Below are positions 50,360-59,491 of a stretch of DNA of 64,000 bases, piece by piece. Position numbers and translations under genes: made by a program. The stretch covers positions 62,001-126,000 of the forward strand of contig JAKSTM010000002.1 of assembly GCA_024402565.1 (NCBI GenBank), in the 5' to 3' direction. Origin of the DNA: Treponema sp. (GTDB taxonomy: Bacteria; Spirochaetota; Spirochaetia; Treponematales; Treponemataceae). Every line of letters begins with the position of its first letter. The first letter of the stretch is position 1. Below the pieces are notes generated by a model, which did no database searches, was not told the origin of the DNA, and was given only the letters and a program-made list of their open reading frames with translations.

Positions 50360-52588
50360 ATGGCAGACGATACAGAACAGAAACCAGAAGACCCAAAACG
50401 TGAAGATCCAAATAAACCTAAACCTGATGATCCTAAACGTGAAAATTTAGATCCATATAATTTCTTTAAATTTGCAGGTCCTGTGGATCATAAAGACGAT
50501 GATCATAATAAAAGCAGAAAGCCAAAACGAAGATTTCCATTTTTTGCAGTAATAATGATTGCAGTGGCAGTCTTCCTGTTTGCTGATGTTTTGTTTACAC
50601 CAAAAGAGGGAAAAACAATTGATTATTCTCTTTTCTGCACACTTATTGAAAACGGAACAATTGTTGAAGTTGAAGTTGGTGACAGTTATGTAATCGGTTA
50701 TGGAACACCTAATTCTGCAGATGGACTGTATTCACCACAGAATTTTAAGAACAGACTTCAGAAACTTTCTTCACCATCTCAGTCAAAGAACCGCCAGGTA
50801 TTCCGTTCGAATGCAGTATTAATGGAAAAACTTTTCAGACTTATGGATGAAAAGGGTGTTATATATAGATTTATTGGAAAACAGAATACAATCTGGCTTC
50901 AGCTTCTTTTGAATTTCCTTCCATTTATTCTCATTATTATTTTATACGTCGTTATTTTCCGTCGTATGAACGGGAATAAAGAAGGCGGTATGGGACTTTT
51001 CGGTATGGGTGGAAGCCGTGCAAAAGCAGTTGAAGAAGGAAAGGTTAAAACACGTTTTTCCGATGTTGCCGGTGTCGATGAAGCAAAAGAAGAACTGGTT
51101 GAAGTAGTAGACTTCCTTAAAGAACCAAAAAAATATACAGATATCGGTGGTAAGATTCCGAAGGGTGTTCTCCTTGTTGGACCACCGGGAACAGGAAAAA
51201 CTCTTCTTGCCCGTGCAGTTGCCGGAGAAGCCGGAGTTCCTTTCTTCCGTATTTCAGGTTCTGATTTCGTAGAAATGTTTGTCGGTGTAGGTGCTTCACG
51301 TGTTCGTGATCTGTTCAAACAGGCTCGTGAAAAGGCTCCTTGTATCGTTTTCATTGATGAAATTGATGCCCTTGGTAAAAATCGTATGAATGGTTACGGC
51401 GGCGGAAACGATGAACGTGAACAGACATTGAACCAGCTGCTGGTTGAAATGGACGGTTTCGATAACGAAAAAGGACTCATTATTCTTGCCGCAACAAACC
51501 GTGCCGATATTCTGGACCCGGCTCTTTTGCGACCTGGACGTTTTGACCGCCATGTTCCTGTTGAAAAACCAGATGTAAAGGGACGCGAAGCAATTCTTCG
51601 TATTCATGCAAAAAACGTAAAACTTGATAATGATGTTGATTTTGAATCTATAGCTCATGGTACAACAGGTTTTGCCGGTGCAGACCTTGCAAACGTAGTA
51701 AATGAAGCCGCTCTTCTTGCTGTTCGTAACGGACATAAAAAAGTTTCAATGAGCGATTTCAACGATGCTATCGATAAAGTAAGCATTGGTCTTAAAAAGA
51801 AAAGTCGTAAGGACAATGAAAAAGAAATGCGCCTCGTTTCGGTTCATGAAACAGGACATGCTTTGATAGGTGCCTTTACTCCAGATTATCCTCCAGTAAA
51901 TAAAATTACTGTTGTTCCACGCAGTCATGGAGTTGGTGGATTCACACAGTACCGTGAAGAAGAAGAAAAGAACTTCCAGACTCGTAAAGATATGATGAAT
52001 GAAGTAGACACACTTCTTGGCGGTCGTGCAGCAGAGGAAATTGTACTGGGCGATATTTCTACTGGAGCTTCAAATGATATTGCTCGTGCAACAGATATTC
52101 TTAAACGAATGATTGTTGATTTTGGTATGAGCGACAAGTTCAAGAATATGACGCTGGGAAAAGGTGTTCTTGCAGGTGCTTCAGGAGAACCAACTTTAGT
52201 ACGCGAATTTTCAGAAGAAACACAGAAATTTATCGATGACGAAATCGCCAGAATTATGGACGAACGTTATAGTCATGTTCTTAAGATAATTAAAGATCAT
52301 AAAGAACTTGTTGATTATATTGCTAAACGCCTTATAGAAATTGAAACAATGGAAGGAAAGGAATTCTACGAAATTGTTAAGGCCGAAAAGCATTGTCAGG
52401 AACTTGAAGATAAAGCTGTCTCTGAAAAACCAGCTAAAAAGGCTGCCTCAAAGGCTGCCTCAAAAGCTTCGGAAAAAGCTGAGAAATCAGAAATAAACGG
52501 AGAAGCAGGTGAAAAGCCTGCTCCAAAGACAAGAAAGCCTCGTGCAAAAAAAGCCGACAAAGCTAGCAAAACTGATAACGTTGATTAA
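50360..52588 (+). CDS. ftsH: ATP-dependent zinc metalloprotease FtsH
   Basis: A 742-residue inner-membrane AAA+ protease. It has a P/D/K-rich N-terminal tail of about 57 residues with near repeats of DPKRE, TM1 (60-78), a periplasmic region, TM2 (181-200), Walker A GPPGTGKT (274-281), FIDEIDALG Walker B, the RPGRFDRHV second region and the zinc site HETGH (496-500). The C-terminal tail is alanine/lysine-rich. The cytosolic tail before TM1 is longer than in E. coli FtsH. I start at the ATG after ACGGAG; a longer frame upstream overlaps the promoter. Confidence 0.95.
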   Translation: MADDTEQKPEDPKREDPNKPKPDDPKRENLDPYNFFKFAGPVDHKDDDHNKSRKPKRRFPFFAVIMIAVAVFLFADVLFTPKEGKTIDYSLFCTLIENGTIVEVEVGDSYVIGYGTPNSADGLYSPQNFKNRLQKLSSPSQSKNRQVFRSNAVLMEKLFRLMDEKGVIYRFIGKQNTIWLQLLLNFLPFILIIILYVVIFRRMNGNKEGGMGLFGMGGSRAKAVEEGKVKTRFSDVAGVDEAKEELVEVVDFLKEPKKYTDIGGKIPKGVLLVGPPGTGKTLLARAVAGEAGVPFFRISGSDFVEMFVGVGASRVRDLFKQAREKAPCIVFIDEIDALGKNRMNGYGGGNDEREQTLNQLLVEMDGFDNEKGLIILAATNRADILDPALLRPGRFDRHVPVEKPDVKGREAILRIHAKNVKLDNDVDFESIAHGTTGFAGADLANVVNEAALLAVRNGHKKVSMSDFNDAIDKVSIGLKKKSRKDNEKEMRLVSVHETGHALIGAFTPDYPPVNKITVVPRSHGVGGFTQYREEEEKNFQTRKDMMNEVDTLLGGRAAEEIVLGDISTGASNDIARATDILKRMIVDFGMSDKFKNMTLGKGVLAGASGEPTLVREFSEETQKFIDDEIARIMDERYSHVLKIIKDHKELVDYIAKRLIEIETMEGKEFYEIVKAEKHCQELEDKAVSEKPAKKAASKAASKASEKAEKSEINGEAGEKPAPKTRKPRAKKADKASKTDNVD

Positions 52589-52600
52589 TAACGTTGATTA
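52575..52600 (+). repeat. 13-bp tandem duplication at the ftsH stop
   Basis: ATAACGTTGATTA occurs twice in direct succession (52575-52587 and 52588-52600). The stop codon of ftsH is formed at the junction, so the second copy is untranslated. This looks like a replication-slippage event. Confidence 0.85.
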
Positions 52601-52635
52601 AAAAAATTAAAATAGGATTTGAACAGGATATTATT

Positions 52636-53310
52636 ATGAAAGCGATAAAGAAAATCCTTACAGCAGGAGCCATTCTTCTGGTTGGAACATTTGCATTTGC
52701 TCAGAATATTACAACAGCATCTGCATATTTCAAAACAGTTTCAGAATATTATACAACATTGAAAACTTACGAAACTGAATTTGATTTAAATCAGGGAACT
52801 ATTGAAATGGCAGGCCACCTTTCATTTAAAGCTCCTGATCTTCTGCGTCTTGATTTTTCTAATCCTCCAGAACAGGTTTTCTGTTACAGTTCAAATATGC
52901 TGACAATTTATCTTCCAGGAGACACTGCAGTTCTTCAGCAGCAGGTTAGTTCAGAATCTTCTGGTGCTTCTTTGACAACCCCACAGGGACTTAATCTTTT
53001 GAACCGTTATTATACAGTGGCATATGAAACAGGACCTGAAGCGGAGTTTCTGGATGAAGATTCTGATGAGAAAGTAATTAAGTTGATTCTTTATAAAAGA
53101 AGTACAGCAGAAGCATTCAAAACAATCAGGCTTTATATTTCTGCAGATACAAAACTGATTAGACGTGTAGAAGCAACTCCAAATGCAGGAGACCCAATTG
53201 TTATGAATTTCTATGATTATAAACTTAATCCTGAAATTACAGATCAGCGTTTTATTTATGACGCTCCATCAGATGCTAATAATTACAACAACTTTTTGTT
53301 TTCGGAATAA
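52636..53310 (+). CDS. lolA: LolA-like outer membrane lipoprotein carrier
   Basis: A 224-residue exported protein (signal ends GTFAFAQ) with the LolA half-barrel pattern: YYTTLKTYETEFDLNQGTIEMAGHLSFKAPDLLRLDFSNPPEQVFCYSSN in outline, followed by alternating strands. It should carry lipoproteins across the periplasm, which fits the many lipoproteins in this window. ACAGGAT is 7 bp before the ATG; a start 14 codons upstream would spoil the signal peptide. It is 3 bp before the RodZ-like gene. Confidence 0.83.
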   Translation: MKAIKKILTAGAILLVGTFAFAQNITTASAYFKTVSEYYTTLKTYETEFDLNQGTIEMAGHLSFKAPDLLRLDFSNPPEQVFCYSSNMLTIYLPGDTAVLQQQVSSESSGASLTTPQGLNLLNRYYTVAYETGPEAEFLDEDSDEKVIKLILYKRSTAEAFKTIRLYISADTKLIRRVEATPNAGDPIVMNFYDYKLNPEITDQRFIYDAPSDANNYNNFLFSE

Positions 53311-53313
53311 AAT

Positions 53314-54408
53314 ATGGACAGTTACGGCGAATTACTGAAAAACAAGCGCGAAGAAAAACTTCTTTCACTGGATACAATTTCTGCAGCACTTACAATCGAC
53401 AAGAAATATCTGGCAGGACTTGAAGAAGAAGATAACAGCGTTTTTCCAGGTGAACCTTATTTAATTGGTTTTATGAAAAATTATTCAGAATATCTGGAAC
53501 TTGATTCCGACTATATTCTGAAACTTTACCATAATAAAAAGATTCAGGAATCTCCTGTTCCTGAAGGACTTATTGAAAAACCAAAATCAGAAAAGTTTCT
53601 TCCTATTCTGATAAGTAGTATTTCAGCCGTAGTAGTAATTGTAATAGTTGTTGTTCTTGTTCTGGTTTTGAGAAAAAAGCCTGTAGAGGAAGATAATGTT
53701 CTTCTGGCAGGGGCCGTAAAAAATCAGTCTTATGAATTAGGCGAAAAGAAATTCCAGCAGCGCCTTTATAAAGGAGATCAGATTACTATTCCTGGAAATG
53801 CGGGAAAAATTGTTCTTACTGTAAAGGAAACTTTAAAATCTTTTGCAATTGATACTCCTGCAGGTGTGTTTTATACAGACCTGGCCGAAGAAAATGAATT
53901 TGATATTAATGGTGACGGCAATTCAGACCTTATCGTTTATGTTTCAGATATTTCATTGAATGATGAAAAGCGTGGTGCAGAAGTTTCACTTCTCCTTCGT
54001 CATGGAGTTTCCACTGGAGGTGCAGACTCTTCAACTTCAATCGAAAATATTCCGTTCGCTGATGAAATTCAGAGTAAACATCCTCAGCATGTTATCCTGG
54101 AAGATAATCGTGCTTATCCATTTAGTCTTAATGCTACATTCCGTGCTTCTTGTGTTTTCCGTGATAAAATTGACTTTGGTTCAAGTGTTGAATCATATTT
54201 CAGTAACGGTGAACAGTTCTCTGCGTCTGCACATAACGGTATTCGAATCTGGATGAGTAACAGTAATGCAGTTAAATTTACTGTTGTCGCTGATGCTAGA
54301 ACTTATGATCTTGAAATTGGTAAAGCAGGTCAGCCTCTTGTTCAGGATATTAAATGGATAAAAGATACTGACGGTCGTTATAAACTGGTGGTAATTGAAC
54401 TTGACTAA
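53314..54408 (+). CDS. RodZ-like helix-turn-helix membrane protein
   Basis: A 364-residue protein with an N-terminal HTH_25 domain (YGELLKNKREEKLLSLDTIS, FPGEPYLIGFMKNYSEYL), a single TM helix (about 95-117) and a beta-rich periplasmic part of about 245 residues. This is the plan of RodZ, which links MreB to the cell-wall machinery, though the extracellular part is longer than usual and not recognisably the RodZ domain. It lies between lolA and rimO, and rimO begins inside its last codons. Confidence 0.75.
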   Translation: MDSYGELLKNKREEKLLSLDTISAALTIDKKYLAGLEEEDNSVFPGEPYLIGFMKNYSEYLELDSDYILKLYHNKKIQESPVPEGLIEKPKSEKFLPILISSISAVVVIVIVVVLVLVLRKKPVEEDNVLLAGAVKNQSYELGEKKFQQRLYKGDQITIPGNAGKIVLTVKETLKSFAIDTPAGVFYTDLAEENEFDINGDGNSDLIVYVSDISLNDEKRGAEVSLLLRHGVSTGGADSSTSIENIPFADEIQSKHPQHVILEDNRAYPFSLNATFRASCVFRDKIDFGSSVESYFSNGEQFSASAHNGIRIWMSNSNAVKFTVVADARTYDLEIGKAGQPLVQDIKWIKDTDGRYKLVVIELD

Positions 54409-55819
54409 ATTTTTTATTGATCAACATGGATGCGCAAAAAACCGCGTTGATGGTGAAATTCTTGCAACTTATCTTGGAAAAGAAAACGAAAGATTCGAAC
54501 TAACAATGAATCCAGAAGAAGCGGATCTTATTATCATAAATTCTTGTGGATTTATAAAAAGTGCTAAGGAAGAATCTCTTAATGCAGTTCTTCAAACAAA
54601 GGCCGCTTATCCAGGAAAAAAAATCATTCTTGCGGGCTGTCTGGCTGAACGTTATGCAGAACATTTTAAGGATTCTCTTCCTGAAGTAGACGGCATTTTT
54701 GGAAACGGAGAACTTTCTTCAATCGTAGAAGTAGCCGATGAAGTAATGGCTCAAAAAAAGGCTGTTGTAAAGGCTCCACAGAAAGGTGTTTCTTTCTGTA
54801 TGCGCGAAGTTTCTTTCGGTTTTAGAAACAGTGCCTATGTAAAGACAACAGAAGGCTGTTCAAATCATTGTTCATTCTGTGCAATTCCACTTATTCGCGG
54901 CGAATTAAGAAGCCGTCCCGCAGATTCCATTATTGAAGAAATTAAGAAACTGGTTTCAGAAGGTGTTTACGAATTAAACCTTATTGGTCAGGATCTTGCC
55001 GCTTATGGAACTGGAATAGATGACTTTCAGATTAGAAAAGACCTTTCAAAAATTTCCGGACTTGAAATTACAGAAAAGCCTAACGATTTCTTTCCCGCTT
55101 CAGGAGTTACACCTCTCGCTGCTTTGTTAGGTGAGATTTCAAAAATCGAAGGTGATTTTGTTGTTCGTCTTTTGTACATTCATCCGGATCATTTTAATTT
55201 TGATGTTCTTGATGTAATGAAAAAAGACAACAGATTCCTCCATTATTTTGATATTCCTTTCCAGAGTGGAAGTGGCGATATCATTCATTTAATGAATAGA
55301 CGGGGAAATGCAGAAACATATTCTTCCATGATTAGAAAAATGCGCGAAGTTTTTCCTGATATGGTTCTTCGTACCACTTTTATGACTGGGTTTCCGGGAG
55401 AAAAAGAAAAACATTTTAAGGAAACAGCAAACTTCCTTTCTGAGATAAAACCTGACTGGTCAGGTTGCTTTGATTACAGCCTTGAAGAGGACACACCCGC
55501 TTATAATCTCCGCCACAGGGTCCCTTCAAAGAAGGCAAAAAAACGGGCTGAAATTCTTGGTGATATTCAACAGGAAATAACTCTTTCAAAATTGGAAAGT
55601 TATGTTGGAAAAACTTTCAGTATATTAATCGAAGAAGTTATTCCAAATGAGGAAGAATGTCTCGCAATCGGAAGAGCCTGGTTCCAGGCACCGGAAGTTG
55701 ATGGCGCTGTAGTTGTGCGTTACGAAGAGGAAGATAAGGCAAAGATTTTTGAAGGAGCTGTAGTACAGGCAAAAATCCTTTCAGTAACAGGAGTCGACCT
55801 GGATTCCCGTTTAGTATAA
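54401..55819 (+). CDS. rimO: Ribosomal protein S12 methylthiotransferase RimO
   Basis: A radical-SAM enzyme of about 472 residues that adds a methylthio group to an aspartate of ribosomal protein S12. It has the N-terminal UPF0004 domain (FIDQHGCAKNRVDGE, later INSCGFI and LAGCLAERY, the first cluster cysteines), the radical-SAM CxxxCxxC in EGCSNHCSFCAIPLIRG, and a C-terminal TRAM domain. An extra segment of about 30 residues follows GQDLAAYG compared with E. coli. The start must be a TTG: 54401 has GGTGG 9 bp upstream, and 54395 is an alternative; both lie inside the RodZ-like gene. Confidence 0.92.
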   Translation: MTKFFIDQHGCAKNRVDGEILATYLGKENERFELTMNPEEADLIIINSCGFIKSAKEESLNAVLQTKAAYPGKKIILAGCLAERYAEHFKDSLPEVDGIFGNGELSSIVEVADEVMAQKKAVVKAPQKGVSFCMREVSFGFRNSAYVKTTEGCSNHCSFCAIPLIRGELRSRPADSIIEEIKKLVSEGVYELNLIGQDLAAYGTGIDDFQIRKDLSKISGLEITEKPNDFFPASGVTPLAALLGEISKIEGDFVVRLLYIHPDHFNFDVLDVMKKDNRFLHYFDIPFQSGSGDIIHLMNRRGNAETYSSMIRKMREVFPDMVLRTTFMTGFPGEKEKHFKETANFLSEIKPDWSGCFDYSLEEDTPAYNLRHRVPSKKAKKRAEILGDIQQEITLSKLESYVGKTFSILIEEVIPNEEECLAIGRAWFQAPEVDGAVVVRYEEEDKAKIFEGAVVQAKILSVTGVDLDSRLV

Positions 55820-55894
55820 TTCTTTCAGGGGCATGTAAAAACTTTACGTAATTAAAACGAATTCAGATGGAATTGATATTAAAATAGGATTGAT

Positions 55895-58078
55895 ATGGAA
55901 GAATTTTTGAATATGTTAAATTCCGAACAGCGGCAGGCAGTTGTCCATGAAGGTGGTAATCTGCTTATTCTTGCTGGCGCCGGTTCGGGAAAGACACGTG
56001 TAATTACCACAAAAATTGCTTACCTCATTAATCAAAAAGATATAGATCCTTATCATATTCTTGCAGTTACTTTTACAAAAAAAGCGGCAAATGAAATGCG
56101 GGAACGTGCAGTTCTTATGGAACCACGTGCTGAAAAAGCCTCTATAAAAACTTTCCATTCTTTCGGAGCCTGGTTTCTCCGGCGATATTACGATGCCGCC
56201 GGACTCGAACAGAACTTTACAGTATATGACGATGATGATTCTCTGACGCTTTTAAAAAAAGCATGTCCTGAACTTTCTGCAAAGGATGCAAAGAAAGCGG
56301 CTCATGATATTGCTCTGGCAAAAGATTATTTCCTTGGCCCAGATGATGATCTGTCAGCTGTAAACAGTGACTTTGATTTGCAGCCGATATATCAGGCTTA
56401 CGAAGCCCGACTTCATTCAACAGGAAATGCTGATTTTGGTGACTTAATAATGCTGCCCGCTAAAGTAATGCAGGCAAATGAAAGCATTAAAAACTATATT
56501 CATAATCGATTCAAAGTAATTATGGTCGATGAATATCAGGACTCTAATATTGCTCAGTTTAAACTCCTTCAGTACCTTTCAGGAGTGGAAGAAGGTTGTG
56601 ATACATACACTTGTGTTGTCGGCGATGATGATCAGAGTATTTATGCTTTCCGCGGTGCCGAAGTTCAGAATATTTTGAATTTTCCAAATCAGTTTCCTAA
56701 TACAGAAATTGTAAGGCTGGAAACAAATTATCGTTCTACTTCAAATATTTTGAATGCCGCAAGTCTTGTTGTAGAGAATAATACTTCTCGTCTTGGAAAG
56801 ACTTTGGTTTCTGATCGAGGCGAAGGGAAAGAACCTGTACTGGCATTTTTACCGACCCAGGATACAGAATCTGAATTCGTTGCAGACCTTATTTCTAAAT
56901 CGGTTTCTTTAGGACAGTCGTCCTATTCGGATTGGGCCGTGACCTATCGTATGAATGCACAGAGTGCCGGATTTGAAAGTGTTTTTCTAAAGCGCAAAAT
57001 TCCATATAAAGTTGTCGGGTCATTAAAATTCTATGAACGTCAGGAAGTTAAAGATGCGGTTGCATATATTAGTATTGTTGCAAATCAGAAAGATGAAATT
57101 TCTTTCCGTCGTATTGTAAATTTTCCGGTTCGTGGAATCGGGGACAAAACACAAGATAAAATAGTAGAGTTTGCACGGGATTATGATTCAGAATACCGCA
57201 TGACTCTTTTAATGGCCTGTGAGCATTTGGGACCAACTTTACCTAAGAAAGCAAAAGAAGGCTGTGAAAAATTTGTTACCCTGATTCATTCTTTGGAACA
57301 GTGCCTTACCGCCGGTGAAAACCTTTCTGAGTTTATGAAAAGGGTAGTGGAATATTCCGGACTTGAAGAATATTACAAAGCCGAAGAAGACGGAACTCAG
57401 CGACTTGCCAACCTTCAGGAACTTGTAAATACAGCTTCTCTTTTTGAAAATTCTTACGAAGGGTTGAATGCTTTCCTTGATGCAATTAATTTGGATCGCA
57501 GTCTGGAAGAGCAGGAAGACGGTGGTACAAATTTTGTTACATTAATCACACTTCATAATACAAAAGGTCTGGAATTCCCTTGTGTGGTTATGAGTGGATT
57601 GGAAGAAGGAACTTTTCCTCGCCAGGATAAACTTGGGGCAGAGCTGGAAGAAGAACGACGTCTTTGTTACGTTGGAATCACCCGTGCAAAGAATGAACTG
57701 TATATTACAAGCTGTTCGCAGAGACGAATGTATGGACGCACAGAATTTATGAAACCGTCTCCTTTTCTATATGAATGCAGACCCGCATTAAAAGTTATTG
57801 GAAATGCTCCATATGCCTTTAGGGATATAGGTGGGGGATCAAAATCAGCGACAGATTCCTCTGCTGTTATGACCGCAAAGTGGGGAGAAAAAGCAGAAAT
57901 TGCCGCTACCTGGAAAAAAGGAACCAAGATTTATAACGATGACTTTGGTTATGGCGTTATTGCAGAATGTCGTCTTAATGAAGGTGAATACGTAATAAAA
58001 GTCCAGTATGAAACAGGCGCATTTAAGACTTATCTTCCGGAATATCAGTCAAAGTCTCTAACAATTATAAAAGACTAA
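55895..58078 (+). CDS. pcrA: UvrD/Rep-type DNA helicase (PcrA)
   Basis: A 727-residue superfamily 1A 3'-5' helicase. Motif Q is LNSEQRQAV, Walker A is AGAGSGKT, followed by TFTKKAANEMRER, the DEYQDSN box, VVGDDDQSIYAFRGAE, LETNYRS, TLHNTKGLEFPCVVMSGLEE and VGITRAKN. The C-terminal 70 residues resemble the PcrA tail that binds RNA polymerase (GDDF-rich strand ending KTYLPEY). It acts in repair and in clearing transcription-replication conflicts. AGGATTG stands 4 bp before the ATG. Confidence 0.94.
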   Translation: MEEFLNMLNSEQRQAVVHEGGNLLILAGAGSGKTRVITTKIAYLINQKDIDPYHILAVTFTKKAANEMRERAVLMEPRAEKASIKTFHSFGAWFLRRYYDAAGLEQNFTVYDDDDSLTLLKKACPELSAKDAKKAAHDIALAKDYFLGPDDDLSAVNSDFDLQPIYQAYEARLHSTGNADFGDLIMLPAKVMQANESIKNYIHNRFKVIMVDEYQDSNIAQFKLLQYLSGVEEGCDTYTCVVGDDDQSIYAFRGAEVQNILNFPNQFPNTEIVRLETNYRSTSNILNAASLVVENNTSRLGKTLVSDRGEGKEPVLAFLPTQDTESEFVADLISKSVSLGQSSYSDWAVTYRMNAQSAGFESVFLKRKIPYKVVGSLKFYERQEVKDAVAYISIVANQKDEISFRRIVNFPVRGIGDKTQDKIVEFARDYDSEYRMTLLMACEHLGPTLPKKAKEGCEKFVTLIHSLEQCLTAGENLSEFMKRVVEYSGLEEYYKAEEDGTQRLANLQELVNTASLFENSYEGLNAFLDAINLDRSLEEQEDGGTNFVTLITLHNTKGLEFPCVVMSGLEEGTFPRQDKLGAELEEERRLCYVGITRAKNELYITSCSQRRMYGRTEFMKPSPFLYECRPALKVIGNAPYAFRDIGGGSKSATDSSAVMTAKWGEKAEIAATWKKGTKIYNDDFGYGVIAECRLNEGEYVIKVQYETGAFKTYLPEYQSKSLTIIKD

Positions 58079-58117
58079 ATTTTTTTTCGAAGTCTATTTT
58101 GTTTATTCTATATTCGT

Positions 58118-59404
58118 TTATTCAAGGAACATACTGTCACGGATTTTCTGGAACATTTCAATCATTCTGTTTGCAGACTGGATTCCAAGAATTGCAGGAT
58201 CAAATCTTTTGTCCAGTTCCAGAACCTCTTCCCAATAATCTATAGCTCCCTGATAATCGCCCTGTGAAAAGCAATAAACACCCAGATTATACAGTTCGTC
58301 GATTCTCTTGGAAATTTCTGCACGTCCACGGTCACTCATAATAAATTTAGCAGAAATACTTATTCGGTTTAATGGGTTTCCGGAAGTTGTAAGATCAAGT
58401 GTGTAGTTAGCATTTACGCGTATTTTGTTGATTTCGAATTCGGCTCCAAAACTAATTCGCGGATTTGCCCCCTTAAGCTGGAAACCTGCCATAGCAGAAA
58501 AGAATTCTGTTACACAAACTTCAATTCCTGCTCCAGTTTGGAACATCTGATATCCAATTTCAGGACTAAATGTAAAAGGCTGTCTGAAATCCACAGAAAT
58601 TGTAACCGGTTTAATAACTTTATAAGAAATACCTGCCGCGATACTGGAAGGAAGGGGATCATCCAGTCCGATGCCTTTTCCAAATCCTGTAATTGCTACA
58701 CCAAGGTTTTGAACTGCAAGGCCGATTTTTAAGTTTGGTTCACGTGATGGATAGAACTTGGCAAAGTTGAATCGGGTCATAAGTCCTAAATCGCCCATGA
58801 AAGCAACGGAAGATTGTGCCAGACCTGAACCTGTAAGAATGGCTCCAGTGTCGTCATCGGCATAATCTGGCATTCCACGGAAGGCAGTTTTTGCCGTAAC
58901 TCCCAGAGCAAGGCCTTTGAAGTTGTATCCGGAAAGGAAGTTATAAGAAGCGTTTACTGCTGCCATGGATTCGGTATAATATCCGCTGGAAGCGCGTGAA
59001 CCAAAGATATCGTATTCAGTGAAAGGTACGTAGAAACAAGAAAAAGATGCACCCATTCCAAAGTCTTTGATTCGGCTGGTAATGGAAACTGTTTCCATGT
59101 TTGAGTCAGCAATCCAGGAATTATGAAAAACGCTTGCCTGGGTATTTGAAAGAAGTGACGAACCGGCTGGATTAAAGTTTATGTAGCTGACATCATCTGA
59201 AAGTCCTGTAAAGGCACAGCCCATACTTTCTGCACGGCCGCCTAAAGGAATCAGAAGTGAATGGAAACTGGTAGCTCCCTCATTCGAATCAATGAAAGGT
59301 GAAAAAATATCTCCAATTACTGTAGAAAAATCGGTCAAGGAAAGAGCCGGTATTTCCCAAAGAGTGAGAAAAATAGAAAAAGCAATAATCGCAGTTTTTT
59401 TCAT
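58118..59404 (-). CDS. UPF0164 family outer membrane protein (FadL-like)
   Basis: A 428-residue exported protein with a signal peptide. It follows the UPF0164 pattern known from Treponema: LIPLGGRAESMGCAFTGLSDDVSYINFNPAGSS near residue 50, then many amphipathic strands ending SISAKFIM near 365. UPF0164 proteins of T. pallidum are considered FadL-like barrel proteins that may import long-chain fatty acids or other hydrophobic nutrients. The last 60 residues add a TPR unit (LYNLGVYCFSQGDYQGAIDYW), probably periplasmic. It is divergent from the next gene. Confidence 0.88.
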   Translation of the reverse strand: MKKTAIIAFSIFLTLWEIPALSLTDFSTVIGDIFSPFIDSNEGATSFHSLLIPLGGRAESMGCAFTGLSDDVSYINFNPAGSSLLSNTQASVFHNSWIADSNMETVSITSRIKDFGMGASFSCFYVPFTEYDIFGSRASSGYYTESMAAVNASYNFLSGYNFKGLALGVTAKTAFRGMPDYADDDTGAILTGSGLAQSSVAFMGDLGLMTRFNFAKFYPSREPNLKIGLAVQNLGVAITGFGKGIGLDDPLPSSIAAGISYKVIKPVTISVDFRQPFTFSPEIGYQMFQTGAGIEVCVTEFFSAMAGFQLKGANPRISFGAEFEINKIRVNANYTLDLTTSGNPLNRISISAKFIMSDRGRAEISKRIDELYNLGVYCFSQGDYQGAIDYWEEVLELDKRFDPAILGIQSANRMIEMFQKIRDSMFLE

Positions 59405-59491
59405 CTTCTTTATTATCGGAATTTTTTTTTCTATAATGAATAGTAATAATTTTCCGAAAAATAGAATAGGGGAATAGACTTTTTAGGATTT

